Below, piece by piece: positions 8,152 to 15,263 of a stretch of 33,248 nucleotides of DNA. Both the position numbers and the translations under genes were made by a program. How positions within the stretch are numbered: position 1 is the stretch's first letter; every line of letters starts with the position of its first letter. The notes under the pieces were generated by a model that saw nothing but the letters and a program-made list of their open reading frames with translations, did no database searches and was not told the DNA's origin. This DNA is from Muribaculaceae bacterium (GTDB taxonomy: Bacteria; Bacteroidota; Bacteroidia; Bacteroidales; Muribaculaceae): positions 1 to 33,248 of the forward strand of contig JAFUVK010000002.1 of assembly GCA_017477555.1 (NCBI GenBank). Reading direction: 5' to 3'.

Positions 8152-9180
8152 ATGAAAAAGTTTTTTCTATTTTCGGTTCTGCTCTTCATAGGAGTTATAA
8201 CAACTCAGGCCTATCCTAAACTGGTGGCTGTCAACAATGATGCCGCGACCGAGTTCCCCCGACAGAAGCACTTGGTGGAACTGTTTACCTCGCAGGGCTG
8301 CCTATATTGCCCGTTGGGTGAGGAAGTGCTGGAATTGGTGTATCAGAAACCTGAACTGTCAGAGAAGATAGCTTGGGCATCTTTGCACATCAATATCACA
8401 GTGAGTGATGTCTTCTGCACATCCAAGACAAGTACCATTTGCACTGACCTTGGGGCAACCTCATTCCCCTCAGCCACATTCAACCGCAAGGACTATACAG
8501 GCGATGGCAAGTTGCCCATCGTGGTAAGTGCAGTGAATGAGAATATTCCAATCGTGGCGCAAGAATTGTCTCAGATGTTGATGGATGACACTACACCGTG
8601 CCTTGCCAATATCAAGTTGGATGCTACCTATGACGAGACAACACGAATGCTCAATGTTGATGTGTCGGGCCAGACGGCTAGCAACTTCATAGCCACATAT
8701 GGCAACAATGTTGGTTTGACAGTCTATCTGACTGAGGACAGTCTGGTAGCCAGACAATTGTCCCCTGATGGCACATGGGTGCCTGACTATGTGCATAACC
8801 ATGTGGTGCGTGATGTGCTCAGCAGCATTAAGGGCGACATGGTCACCATCACCAACGGCATCTATCAGAAGTCTTTCACCAAGACTCTGAAAGAGGCCTG
8901 GAATGTGAACAACATGCAGGTCATCGCCTTCTTGCACCGCAAGGGCTCAACTCCCATTACACGCGAGGTTATCAACTGCGAAATGATCGACTTGCGGGAT
9001 TTGTTGGCTGTAAAGGGTGACATCAATGGTGATGGCAAAGTAGACATCGCCGATATCAATGCCGTCATCAACATGATGCTGGGCAAGGCCGATGCCGTGC
9101 CTGCTGCCGACCTCAACACCGACGGAAACGTCGACATCTCTGACGTTAATGCCGTTATCAACCTCATGCTCGGCAAGTAA
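8152..9180 (+). CDS. Short secreted Omp28-like protein with CxxC site and dockerin (copy 2)
   Basis: 342 aa from ATG 8152 (signal peptide MKKFFLFSVLLFIGVITTQA). The mature protein enters the Omp28-like thioredoxin domain almost at once: KHLVELFTSQGCLYCPLGEE with C50-L-Y-C53, then TSFPSATFNRKDY. The middle region (VGLTVYLTEDSLVARQLS, YVHNHVVRDVLSSI, NNMQVIAFLHRKGS) matches copy 1 closely. The C-terminus from 289 has two dockerin loops, GDINGDGKVDIADINAV and DLNTDGNVDISDVNAV; the second is identical to copy 1 at protein level. Compared with copy 1 it lacks the ~300-residue N-terminal beta-rich region, so this is either loss in copy 2 or gain in copy 1. The hairpin 8108-8140 lies just upstream. 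Probable surface or periplasmic protein; substrate unknown. Confidence 0.85.
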   Translation: MKKFFLFSVLLFIGVITTQAYPKLVAVNNDAATEFPRQKHLVELFTSQGCLYCPLGEEVLELVYQKPELSEKIAWASLHINITVSDVFCTSKTSTICTDLGATSFPSATFNRKDYTGDGKLPIVVSAVNENIPIVAQELSQMLMDDTTPCLANIKLDATYDETTRMLNVDVSGQTASNFIATYGNNVGLTVYLTEDSLVARQLSPDGTWVPDYVHNHVVRDVLSSIKGDMVTITNGIYQKSFTKTLKEAWNVNNMQVIAFLHRKGSTPITREVINCEMIDLRDLLAVKGDINGDGKVDIADINAVINMMLGKADAVPAADLNTDGNVDISDVNAVINLMLGK

Positions 9181-9220
9181 GCCTCCCACTCACAAAAAAG
9201 GTGAATTGGTTTTTAATTGC

Positions 9221-9260
9221 AACGGCTCATTTTGTGATATATATCACAAAATGAGCCGTT
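9221..9260. repeat. 40-bp perfect palindrome
   Basis: A gap-free inverted repeat: AACGGCTCATTTTGTG, then the centre ATATATAT, then CACAAAATGAGCCGTT. It sits between the Omp28-like stop (9180) and the regulator promoter (9266-9294). No T run follows on the plus strand, while TTTTTAATTGC precedes it. It could be a terminator for the cassette, a cruciform or an operator for the regulator gene. Confidence 0.85.
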
Positions 9261-9265
9261 ATGCT

Positions 9266-9294
9266 TTGTGTATGCGAAAAAATCACTACCTTTG
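9266..9294 (+). promoter_or_regulatory. Candidate promoter of the TPR-HTH regulator
   Basis: TTG (9266-9268), an 18-nt spacer (one shorter than usual) and TACCTTTG (9287-9294). It begins 6 nt after the 40-bp palindrome. It favours a start codon downstream of 9300. Confidence 0.5.
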
Positions 9295-9321
9295 CCAATC
9301 AAAAACCCAAACCTTAAGATT

Positions 9322-11007
9322 GTGTCGAAACAATTCTATATATTGCTGCTGATGCTCATCGCATGGGGATGCGCACAGGCCAAGGTAGTTTATCCAGAAT
9401 ACTGGAAGAGCCTGAACAATGAACAGATGATGGAAAAAGGCGGTCAATTTGCCAAAGCCGAGCAAATGGACAGCGCCTTGGCGTGTTATTCGCTGCTTGC
9501 GAGCCAGTTAAGCCGTGAACATGACCAGGCGAGCGAGGCCATGCGCGCCAAAGCCATCTTTGCTATGGCAAAAATTTATTCGTATCATTACTACAATTAT
9601 CAGAAAGGGGCTGATTGCCTGATGATGGCTCGTCAGCCAGCCGAGGCCGCCAACGACTCGGTGTTGCTGTCTGGAATTTATAGCAACCTGGGACATCTCT
9701 ATCTGCAGCAAGAGCACGAGTCAGCAGGCAAAACAAATGAATTGTCCACGACTAAAAAGTGTTATAAAAAGGCCTATAGTTATGCGGCTGATAATTCTCC
9801 TTCTCAACGCTCAATCATCACCAACTTGGTTGCTATTGGCTTCTGGACGAATTTTGCTGCTAATTTCAATGCCGAGATGCAGGATTATTGCGATAAACAC
9901 AAGCAGCCTGATGATCTTACACAGTTCTGCCGTGCCTCGTGGAGCATGCAGCGGCGCGACTATGACGGGGCACTGAAATATCTGGATGAGGCAGTTGAGT
10001 TGTCCGATAATGAGCGGGTCAGGGGAGTGGTGCTGATGATCAAGTGCAAACTGCTCGACGAGATGGGGCGTGATGCCGAGTCCATGGCGGTGTTGGATGA
10101 GTATGAGAAACTGGTGCGTGGCAATGGTTTGCTCGAAGGCATCCCCGACATCTATGACCAGAAGTATTTGTTCTATTCCAAGCGAGGCAATCAGGCGCTG
10201 GCCAAGGACAATCGACTCAAGTACTTTGAGTCGGTCGACAGCCTGAATCGCATCACCCAGTTGACCTATCTCGAGAAGATTCCCTTTATTTACGACTTGC
10301 AGAAGGCCACTGAAGAAATTCATGTCCAGGAAATCCAGCATCATCGGTTGATGCAGATACTATGGATCGTCATTGTCGCAGCCATCATCTTTATGGTGTT
10401 GGCATTGATGATTTACCGGCGCAACAAGGAAATCCAGGAAAATTATCGCATCCTCTATGAGCAAAACTTGCAACACCTGGCGATTATCGAGGAGGAACGC
10501 AAGAAAATGCCTGTTGTCGACCAGCCTCTGCCTGCATCGGACGAAGAACCCGAACTTACCGAGGATGAGCAGATTGATGCTGAGAAAGCCGCATCTTCGG
10601 GCGATACCGCCAATGATGATAGCAACAATCCTGTGCTCAACGAAGTGTATCAGCGCATCTGCGCCGTCATGGAAAAGTCGCCCGAAGTGTATAGCGAGAA
10701 TTTTACCTTCGCTCGGTTGCATGAGCTGGTGGGCAGTAACACCAAGTACCTGTCACGCGCCATCAGCACCCATGCACAGTGTGACTTCAAGACGCTCTTG
10801 AGCCAGTACCGCATTCGTGAGGCGTGCCGACGCATGAATGATGTGGAGCACTACCGAAACTTTACCATCGACGCCATCGCCAAGAGTGTGGGCATTACCT
10901 CGCGTACCAGTTTCATCAAGAATTTCAAGAGCCAGACGGGCATTACGCCGTCGGCTTATCTCAAGTTAGCCAGGCAGAAAACAAGCGAAAGCCGTTCGGC
11001 CAAGTGA
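9322..11007 (+). CDS. Membrane-bound TPR sensor / AraC-type HTH transcriptional regulator
   Basis: 561 aa from a GTG at 9322 (signal-anchor MSKQFYILLLMLIAWGCAQA); an upstream in-frame GTG at 9268 would overlap the promoter, and ATG 9352 is an alternative. Residues ~30-335 are helical with TPR-like pairs (for example QMDSALACYSLLASQL, YDGALKYLDEAVELSD) and are expected in the periplasm. One membrane helix follows at ~343-366 (ILWIVIVAAIIFMVLALMIY, then RRNK), then a coiled coil, an acidic linker (about 400-440) and an AraC/HTH_18 domain from ~459 to the end, with AIAKSVGITSRTSF as recognition region. This layout is common in Bacteroidetes one-component regulators that bind DNA from the membrane. 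Its HTH is nearly the same as the remnant at 125-436. Linked to two surface-protein cassettes, it is their likely regulator (inference). Confidence 0.85.
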   Translation: MSKQFYILLLMLIAWGCAQAKVVYPEYWKSLNNEQMMEKGGQFAKAEQMDSALACYSLLASQLSREHDQASEAMRAKAIFAMAKIYSYHYYNYQKGADCLMMARQPAEAANDSVLLSGIYSNLGHLYLQQEHESAGKTNELSTTKKCYKKAYSYAADNSPSQRSIITNLVAIGFWTNFAANFNAEMQDYCDKHKQPDDLTQFCRASWSMQRRDYDGALKYLDEAVELSDNERVRGVVLMIKCKLLDEMGRDAESMAVLDEYEKLVRGNGLLEGIPDIYDQKYLFYSKRGNQALAKDNRLKYFESVDSLNRITQLTYLEKIPFIYDLQKATEEIHVQEIQHHRLMQILWIVIVAAIIFMVLALMIYRRNKEIQENYRILYEQNLQHLAIIEEERKKMPVVDQPLPASDEEPELTEDEQIDAEKAASSGDTANDDSNNPVLNEVYQRICAVMEKSPEVYSENFTFARLHELVGSNTKYLSRAISTHAQCDFKTLLSQYRIREACRRMNDVEHYRNFTIDAIAKSVGITSRTSFIKNFKSQTGITPSAYLKLARQKTSESRSAK

Positions 11008-11013
11008 CCAAGA

Positions 11014-11038
11014 TGTTCGTTTTTTGGGAAAACGAACA
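11014..11038. promoter_or_regulatory. Putative operator dyad, copy C (perfect 10-bp arms)
   Basis: TGTTCGTTTT (11014-11023) and AAAACGAACA (11029-11038) are perfect inverted repeats around TTGGG. Only 6 nt separate it from the regulator stop. It matches copy A at 21 of 25 positions. No T run follows on either strand, which argues against a simple terminator. Confidence 0.55.
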
Positions 11039-11176
11039 CACTACCCGTCCATCATCGGGTGGGAGTGCTTTAACTTTTGCACCTTTGCATGGTCAAATGG
11101 ATGTGCTCGTCCCTTCTCAACTTTCGTGACCTTGCTGCGGGGTCATCGAAAAAAGAGGGAAAGCCGAAAAAAGATT

Positions 11177-11206
11177 TTGACGATTCAGATTTTTGTTCTA
11201 CTTTTG
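11177..11206 (+). promoter_or_regulatory. Promoter of ftcD
   Basis: TTG (11177-11179), a 19-nt spacer, TACTTTTG (11199-11206): a full match to the Bacteroidetes consensus. The implied leader is about 135 nt, long enough to hold regulation, but I see no recognisable riboswitch. Confidence 0.75.
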
Positions 11207-11347
11207 TAAGCTATAACGTGAGAGATGTTCTCAAGAGTAAGATAAGATAACATAAGAAAATAAAGAGTGGCAATGATATAGATTTTCCCAATAAGGGTCA
11301 ACTTCTATATTGTTGCCAAAACTAAATCATAAACTTAAAACAAAACA

Positions 11348-13054
11348 ATGAGCAACAAACGCCAAATCGTGGAATGCGTGCCCAACTTCAGCGAGGGCCG
11401 CAACATGGACATCATCAACCAAATCACCGACGTGATACGCCGCGCCAGCGGTGTGAAGCTGCTGGACGTGGACCCGGGCGAGGCCACCAACCGCACTGTG
11501 GTCACCTTTGTGGGCGACCCCGACTCGGTGGTCGAGACCGCCTTCCAGGCCGTGAAAAAGGCCGGGCAGCTGATTGACATGCGTCAGCACCATGGCGCGC
11601 ACCCGCGCATGGGTGCCACCGATGTGTGTCCGCTCATCCCCGTGGCCGGCATCACCCTGGAGGAGTGTGCGGCACTGGCCCGCAAGCTGGCCGAGCGCAT
11701 CGCCACAGAGGCCGGAATACCGTGCTACTGCTATGAGGCAGCAGCCTTCACCCCCGAGCGCCGCAACCTGGCGGTATGCCGCGAGGGCGAGTACGAGGCT
11801 CTGGCCGAGAAGCTCTCCACCCCCGGCAAGCAGCCCGACTTCGGGGCGCGCCCGCTCGACGAGCAGGCCGCACGCACCGGCTGCACCGCAGTGGGAGCAC
11901 GCGACTTCCTGATTGCCACCAACTTTAACCTCAACACCACATCGACCCGCCGCGCCAACGCCATAGCCTTCGACGTGCGCGAGAAGGGACGTCCGGTGCG
12001 CGAGGGCAACCCCATCACCGGCACGCCCAAGAAGGACGAGAACGGACGCACCATCATGCAGCCCGGCACACTCAAGGGCACCAAGGCCATCGGATGGTAT
12101 ATCGACGAGTATAAGATTGCACAGGTGTCGATGAACATCACCGACATCAACCAGACTCCGCTGCACGTGGCCTTCGACGAGGTGTGCCGCTGCGCGCAGA
12201 ACCGTGGTGTGCGCGTCACAGGCACCGAGATTGTGGGCTTGATTCCCAAACGCACACTCATCGACGCCGGCAAGTACTTCCTGGAGAAGCAGCACCGCTC
12301 GACGGGCATCCCCGAGACCGACATCATCGACATCGCCATCCACTCGATGGGTCTGGACGACCTGAAGCCTTTCGACCCGCAGGAGAAGGTGATTGAGTTT
12401 ATGCTCGACGCCGATGACAATGCCGGCAAGAAGCTGGTGGACCTCACGGTCAAGGGATTTGCCGAGGAGACCTCGCGCGAGTCGCCCGCACCCGGCGGCG
12501 GCACCATCGCCGCCACAATGGGCGCACTGGGAGCGGCCCTGGGAGGCATGGTTGCCAACCTGAGCAGCCACAAGCCGGGCTGGGACGACCGCTGGCACGA
12601 GTTCAGCCTCTGGGCCGACAAGGGCCAAGCGCTGATGACCGAGCTGCTGCACCTGGTGGACGAGGACACCGAGGCGTTCAACCGCATCATGGCCGCGTTT
12701 GGCATGCCCAAGAAGACCGACGAGGACAAGGCTGCACGCAGCGCCGCCATCCAGGCCGCCACACTCTACGCCGCACAGGTGCCCCTGCGCACGATGAAGG
12801 AGTCGTTCCAGGTGTTTGAGCTGTGCCGCGCCATGGCCGAGCAGGGCAACCCCAACAGCGTGAGTGACGCCGGTGTGGGTGCTCTGGCCGCCCGTGCCGC
12901 CGTGCTGGGTGCCGGCATGAATGTCAAGATCAACGCCGGCTCGCTCAAAGACCGTGCTGTGGCCGACGCACTCATCGCCGAGGCCAACGACCTCATTGCC
13001 CGCGCCAACGCCGAGGAGGCCGAGATCACCAAGATTGTCGAGTCGAAGCTCTAA
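11348..13054 (+). CDS. ftcD: Bifunctional glutamate formiminotransferase / formimino-THF cyclodeaminase
   Basis: 568 aa. It transfers the formimino group of N-formimino-glutamate (from histidine breakdown) to tetrahydrofolate and then deaminates and cyclises it to 5,10-methenyl-THF, in the cytoplasm. The N-terminal transferase half (about 1-325) starts IVECVPNFSEGRN and has the HHGAHPRMGATD motif, whose second histidine is residue 82, the position of the catalytic His82 known from mammalian FTCD. The cyclodeaminase half (from ~363) shows ESPAPGGGTIAA and FELCRAMAEQGNPNSVSD. Full length and fused as in animals and many Bacteroidetes. It stands alone here: no hutH, hutU or hutI flank it. Own promoter at 11177-11206, terminator at 13101. 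Confidence 0.95.
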   Translation: MSNKRQIVECVPNFSEGRNMDIINQITDVIRRASGVKLLDVDPGEATNRTVVTFVGDPDSVVETAFQAVKKAGQLIDMRQHHGAHPRMGATDVCPLIPVAGITLEECAALARKLAERIATEAGIPCYCYEAAAFTPERRNLAVCREGEYEALAEKLSTPGKQPDFGARPLDEQAARTGCTAVGARDFLIATNFNLNTTSTRRANAIAFDVREKGRPVREGNPITGTPKKDENGRTIMQPGTLKGTKAIGWYIDEYKIAQVSMNITDINQTPLHVAFDEVCRCAQNRGVRVTGTEIVGLIPKRTLIDAGKYFLEKQHRSTGIPETDIIDIAIHSMGLDDLKPFDPQEKVIEFMLDADDNAGKKLVDLTVKGFAEETSRESPAPGGGTIAATMGALGAALGGMVANLSSHKPGWDDRWHEFSLWADKGQALMTELLHLVDEDTEAFNRIMAAFGMPKKTDEDKAARSAAIQAATLYAAQVPLRTMKESFQVFELCRAMAEQGNPNSVSDAGVGALAARAAVLGAGMNVKINAGSLKDRAVADALIAEANDLIARANAEEAEITKIVESKL

Positions 13055-13100
13055 AACCGCAATTCCTCCGGCCAAGTGCCGAAGGATAAGGCTAAAAACA

Positions 13101-13140
13101 GTGCCGTAAGTCGGAAACAAATCGACTTACGGCACAATAA
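13101..13140 (+). terminator. Terminator of ftcD
   Basis: GTGCCGTAAGTCG (13101-13113) pairs perfectly with CGACTTACGGCAC (13123-13135) around a nine-base loop; AATAATTTT follows. The symmetric stem could work in both directions. Confidence 0.75.
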
Positions 13141-13160
13141 TTTTGGGGAACTATATACGA

Positions 13161-13223
13161 CATAAGAACATAAGAACATAAGAACGTAAGGGTCGTGGTC
13201 AAAAAGACATAAGAACATAAGAT
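13161..13223. repeat. CATAAGAA tandem octamers
   Basis: Three adjacent copies of CATAAGAA (13161-13184) followed by CGTAAG, then, after about 20 nt, CATAAGAA and CATAAGAT (13208-13223). Too short and spacer-less for CRISPR. Function unknown. Confidence 0.8.
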
Positions 13224-13358
13224 TCGTGGGGGTCACGATTATTTATAACGAACCTTTAGCTCGTGACCGAATGGGAGCAATTTTCGAATTATCGAACTTC
13301 CTTTGCGTGATTAGCAGTAAATATAAAACGGCAAGCTTTTGGAAAATATACAGCAAAG

Positions 13359-13388
13359 GCACGCACTACTGTGACAGTGGGTGCGTGC
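13359..13388. terminator. Hairpin downstream of secG
   Basis: GCACGCAC (13359-13366) pairs with GTGCGTGC (13381-13388), with an inner ACTG/CAGT stem. It lies 50 nt beyond the secG stop on the minus strand. T tails are weak on both sides (TATTTTGTG on plus, CTTTG on minus), so terminator function is only likely. Confidence 0.45.
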
Positions 13389-13437
13389 TATTTTGTGTTG
13401 TCCCCCGGTGAGGACAGTGTTGTGCCAGTAAGCGATA

Positions 13438-13884
13438 TTACTTGGCGGGAGCTGCAGGTGCGGCAGGTGCCGGCTGCGCGGGAGCTTGCTGAGCGGGAGC
13501 AGCAGCCTTCTCGCCCTGCTGGGCGGGAGCGGCAGCCTTCTCACCCTGCTGGGCGGGAGCGGCCTGCTCAGTACCCTCGGCCTGTGTGCCGAAGGTCGGG
13601 GCCTGCGTCTCGGTGGTGGGGAGCTTCTTGATTTGCGGGGCACCCTGCACGATGGTGGGAGCCTGCACAAAAGCCGATGCGATGCTCAGCACGCAGATAA
13701 AGATGGCCAGTCCCCAGGTTGCCTTCTCGACAAACTCTGTGGTGCGCTTGACACCGACAAACTGGTTGTAACCGCTAACATTGGCAGCCAGACCGCCACC
13801 CTTCGACTTCTGGATGAGGACTACGCCAACCAACAAGACCGATGCAATCAAAATCAGGACTGCAAAGATTACATAAAGTGTCAT
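13438..13884 (-). CDS. secG: Preprotein translocase subunit SecG
   Basis: 148 aa. Small inner-membrane partner of SecYE in protein export. Two membrane helices are clear: residues ~3-24 (LYVIFAVLILIASVLLVGVVL) and ~55-74 (ATWGLAIFICVLSIASAFVQ). Between them is the conserved cytoplasmic stretch IQKSKGGGLAANVSG. The remaining ~70 residues are an Ala/Pro/Gln-rich tail with two exact AAPAQQGEKA repeats, coded by a 30-bp direct repeat; this makes it longer than typical SecG (about 75-120 aa). Last gene of a minus-strand run; its ATG is 4 nt after the stop of the TPR-like gene, so co-translated. Confidence 0.93.
   Translation of the reverse strand: MTLYVIFAVLILIASVLLVGVVLIQKSKGGGLAANVSGYNQFVGVKRTTEFVEKATWGLAIFICVLSIASAFVQAPTIVQGAPQIKKLPTTETQAPTFGTQAEGTEQAAPAQQGEKAAAPAQQGEKAAAPAQQAPAQPAPAAPAAPAK
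13501..13560. repeat. 30-bp tandem repeat within the secG tail
   Basis: Two adjacent 30-bp units (13501-13530 and 13531-13560) that differ at two positions, encoding repeated AAPAQQGEKA. In-frame length (30 bp = 10 codons) means copy number could change without breaking the gene. Confidence 0.85.
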
Positions 13885-13888
13885 ATCG

Positions 13889-14644
13889 TTAATTTTGGTT
13901 TAAAAGTTTCTCATTTAACACCAATTTTCGCAAGAAGCGAATTTGGTCTGCAAAGTAAATACTTTTTTCTGGATTATCGGCACTAATCTGCTCAATAATT
14001 TCTAGTGCCTTCGAAAATTTCTTGCCGGCGATGTAACTCATGGCCAGGCTCTCGCTGAACATGGTGTCGTCGGACTGCTGTGGCTCATCGACCTGTGCGC
14101 CTGCGATTTCGGCCCGCTCATCGGCCTCGACATGAGGCTGCGACGGTGCTTGAGCCACCTGTCGCTCACGCTCCTGACTCTGTGCAATAAAGCGGTCGAT
14201 GAGCCGGTCCTCACGTGTGAGTGGCGCAGCGTGTGCGGGCGATTGTTCGCCCTCTTGTGCCGCCAGCACATCGGCATAGTCGGGCATGGGGTTGAAGATG
14301 GCCTGGCTGATGGCTTGAATCTCCTTGTCGCTGGTGTGTCCGTAAGCGTTGAGAAAGCGGTCGATTGTGGTGTCGGTATCGGGCGTGTCGGGCATCGCCT
14401 CTGGCGGATAGAACTGTGCCAGCTTACCAGCATCCTCGCCCAGCTGCAGCGCCAGAGCGCGCCTGTCGGGGCAGGCTATGGCCAGCCGCGCCAGCAGGTC
14501 CTCGTTGCCTGCCGTGCCGTTGCGCTTGAGGTAGATGAGCAGCGGCAGTGTGCAATAGGGTGCCTGTTCCATGGCCTGGTCGAGCCACTGGCGTGTGACG
14601 GGTGCCGTCTCGTCGGCCAATAAATGTCTCAGTTGGTCAATCAT
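13889..14644 (-). CDS. TPR-like protein of the lptE-secG operon
   Basis: 251 aa, no signal peptide or membrane helix. The N-terminal ~85 residues are helical (MIDQLRHLLADETAPVTRQWL...), the middle is polar and Gln/Glu/Ala-rich (about 120-195), and the C-terminus has one TPR-like helix pair ending with SYIAGKKFSKALEIIEQIS and IYFADQIRFLRKLVLN. This end is typical of the uncharacterised tetratricopeptide-repeat protein found next to secG in Bacteroidetes. Role unknown; linkage to LptE and SecG suggests envelope biogenesis. ATG at 14644, 94 nt after lptE; the gap contains 14-bp tandem repeats. Its stop is 4 nt from the secG start. Confidence 0.75.
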   Translation of the reverse strand: MIDQLRHLLADETAPVTRQWLDQAMEQAPYCTLPLLIYLKRNGTAGNEDLLARLAIACPDRRALALQLGEDAGKLAQFYPPEAMPDTPDTDTTIDRFLNAYGHTSDKEIQAISQAIFNPMPDYADVLAAQEGEQSPAHAAPLTREDRLIDRFIAQSQERERQVAQAPSQPHVEADERAEIAGAQVDEPQQSDDTMFSESLAMSYIAGKKFSKALEIIEQISADNPEKSIYFADQIRFLRKLVLNEKLLNQN

Positions 14645-14651
14645 TCATTGT

Positions 14652-14716
14652 TTTGAGTTTCGAGGTTTGAGTTTCGAGATTTGAGCAGTCGAGCAGTCGA
14701 ATAATCGAGTCACTGC
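14652..14716. repeat. 14-bp degenerate tandem repeats between lptE and the TPR gene
   Basis: TTTGAGTTTCGAGG, TTTGAGTTTCGAGA and TTTGAGCAGTCGAG follow one another (14652-14693), then CAGTCGAATAATCGAG. No coding potential is evident. This is a simple intergenic repeat inside an operon. Confidence 0.7.
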
Positions 14717-14738
14717 CACAACCTTAACAGCCACAATC

Positions 14739-15263
14739 TTACCAGTCGCCCAAGGTGGCATTGAAGATGAGGTCGGACAAGTCCTTGGTGATTTGGTTGC
14801 ATAGCTCGTCTTGCACGTCGGTGAGCATTTCGCTGCTGGAGAAGTCGCGGTAGGCCGAGAAGGACTGATCCTTCGACAGTTCGGGCTTGCGGTTGTTGAT
14901 ATACTTGACCCTGACGGTGATGGTGAGTCGCGTCTGGCTGGCGTAAGCATCCTCGCCAATGGCCTGTGGCGACAGGCTGTAGCCGGTGATCTCGCCCTCC
15001 ATGCGCAGGTCGGCATTGACATTGTCGACCACACGCAACCGCGTCTGCTGCTCAATCATGTCGGCCATACGGTTCTCAAACAGCTGCTGCAGTGGCGGAT
15101 AGACCAGTGCCGCACGAATGGGGAACTCGCCGAACGAGATGGTCCGATAGGTGCTGTAGTCGATCGACGCGCCATTGAGGGTGTAGCGCGGCAGACAAGC
15201 CGATGTCCCGGCCATCAAGGCCAACAGCATGGCCCAAGCGGCTATCTTGAATGCCCGTGTCAT
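14739..15263 (-). CDS. lptE: LptE family LPS-assembly lipoprotein
   Basis: 174 aa. A lipoprotein signal (MTRAFKIAAWAMLLALMAGTSAC, modified Cys at 23; the lipobox TSAC is imperfect) is followed by the LptE-type start of the mature protein, YTLNGASIDYSTYRTISFGEF. Conserved later parts include FENRMADMIEQQTRLRVV and LRMEGEITGYSLSPQA. In the known system LptE plugs the LptD barrel and helps insert lipopolysaccharide in the outer membrane. Assignment rests on the Bacteroidetes pattern and on gene order (sigma54 activator - lptE - TPR - secG). Its ATG overlaps the stop of the sigma54 activator by 4 nt, indicating translational coupling. LptD is not in the window. Confidence 0.85.
   Translation of the reverse strand: MTRAFKIAAWAMLLALMAGTSACLPRYTLNGASIDYSTYRTISFGEFPIRAALVYPPLQQLFENRMADMIEQQTRLRVVDNVNADLRMEGEITGYSLSPQAIGEDAYASQTRLTITVRVKYINNRKPELSKDQSFSAYRDFSSSEMLTDVQDELCNQITKDLSDLIFNATLGDW

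Larger units (their letters stand above)
11008..11347. other. Intergenic region between regulator and ftcD
   Basis: 340 bp without a supported gene. It holds the dyad at 11014-11038, an imperfect hairpin (CACTACCCG / CGGGTGGGAGTG, about 11039-11068), a promoter-like TTTAACTTTTGCACC at about 11070 with no -33 TTG at proper spacing, and the ftcD promoter at 11177-11206. The middle part looks like a decayed promoter region of the kind found before the LRR genes. Confidence 0.5.
13055..13437. other. Intergenic region between ftcD and secG (convergent)
   Basis: 383 bp with no supported gene. It contains the ftcD terminator (13101-13135), CATAAGAA direct repeats (13161-13223) and a hairpin near the 3' side of secG (13359-13388). 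The rest is AT-rich and unremarkable. Confidence 0.6.

Noticed and set aside
11348-13054. Complete histidine-utilisation operon
   Set aside because: Only ftcD is present; flanks are the regulator and secG.
11327-13120. Long antisense open frame opposite ftcD (about 600 codons)
   Set aside because: It results from the high third-position GC of ftcD; its translation is His/Val/Gly-rich and resembles no family. Similar long antisense frames lie opposite the SGNH, ftsI, murE and mraY genes and were rejected for the same reason.
13161-13223. CRISPR-like direct repeats
   Set aside because: Eight-base units without spacers of even length, and no cas genes nearby.
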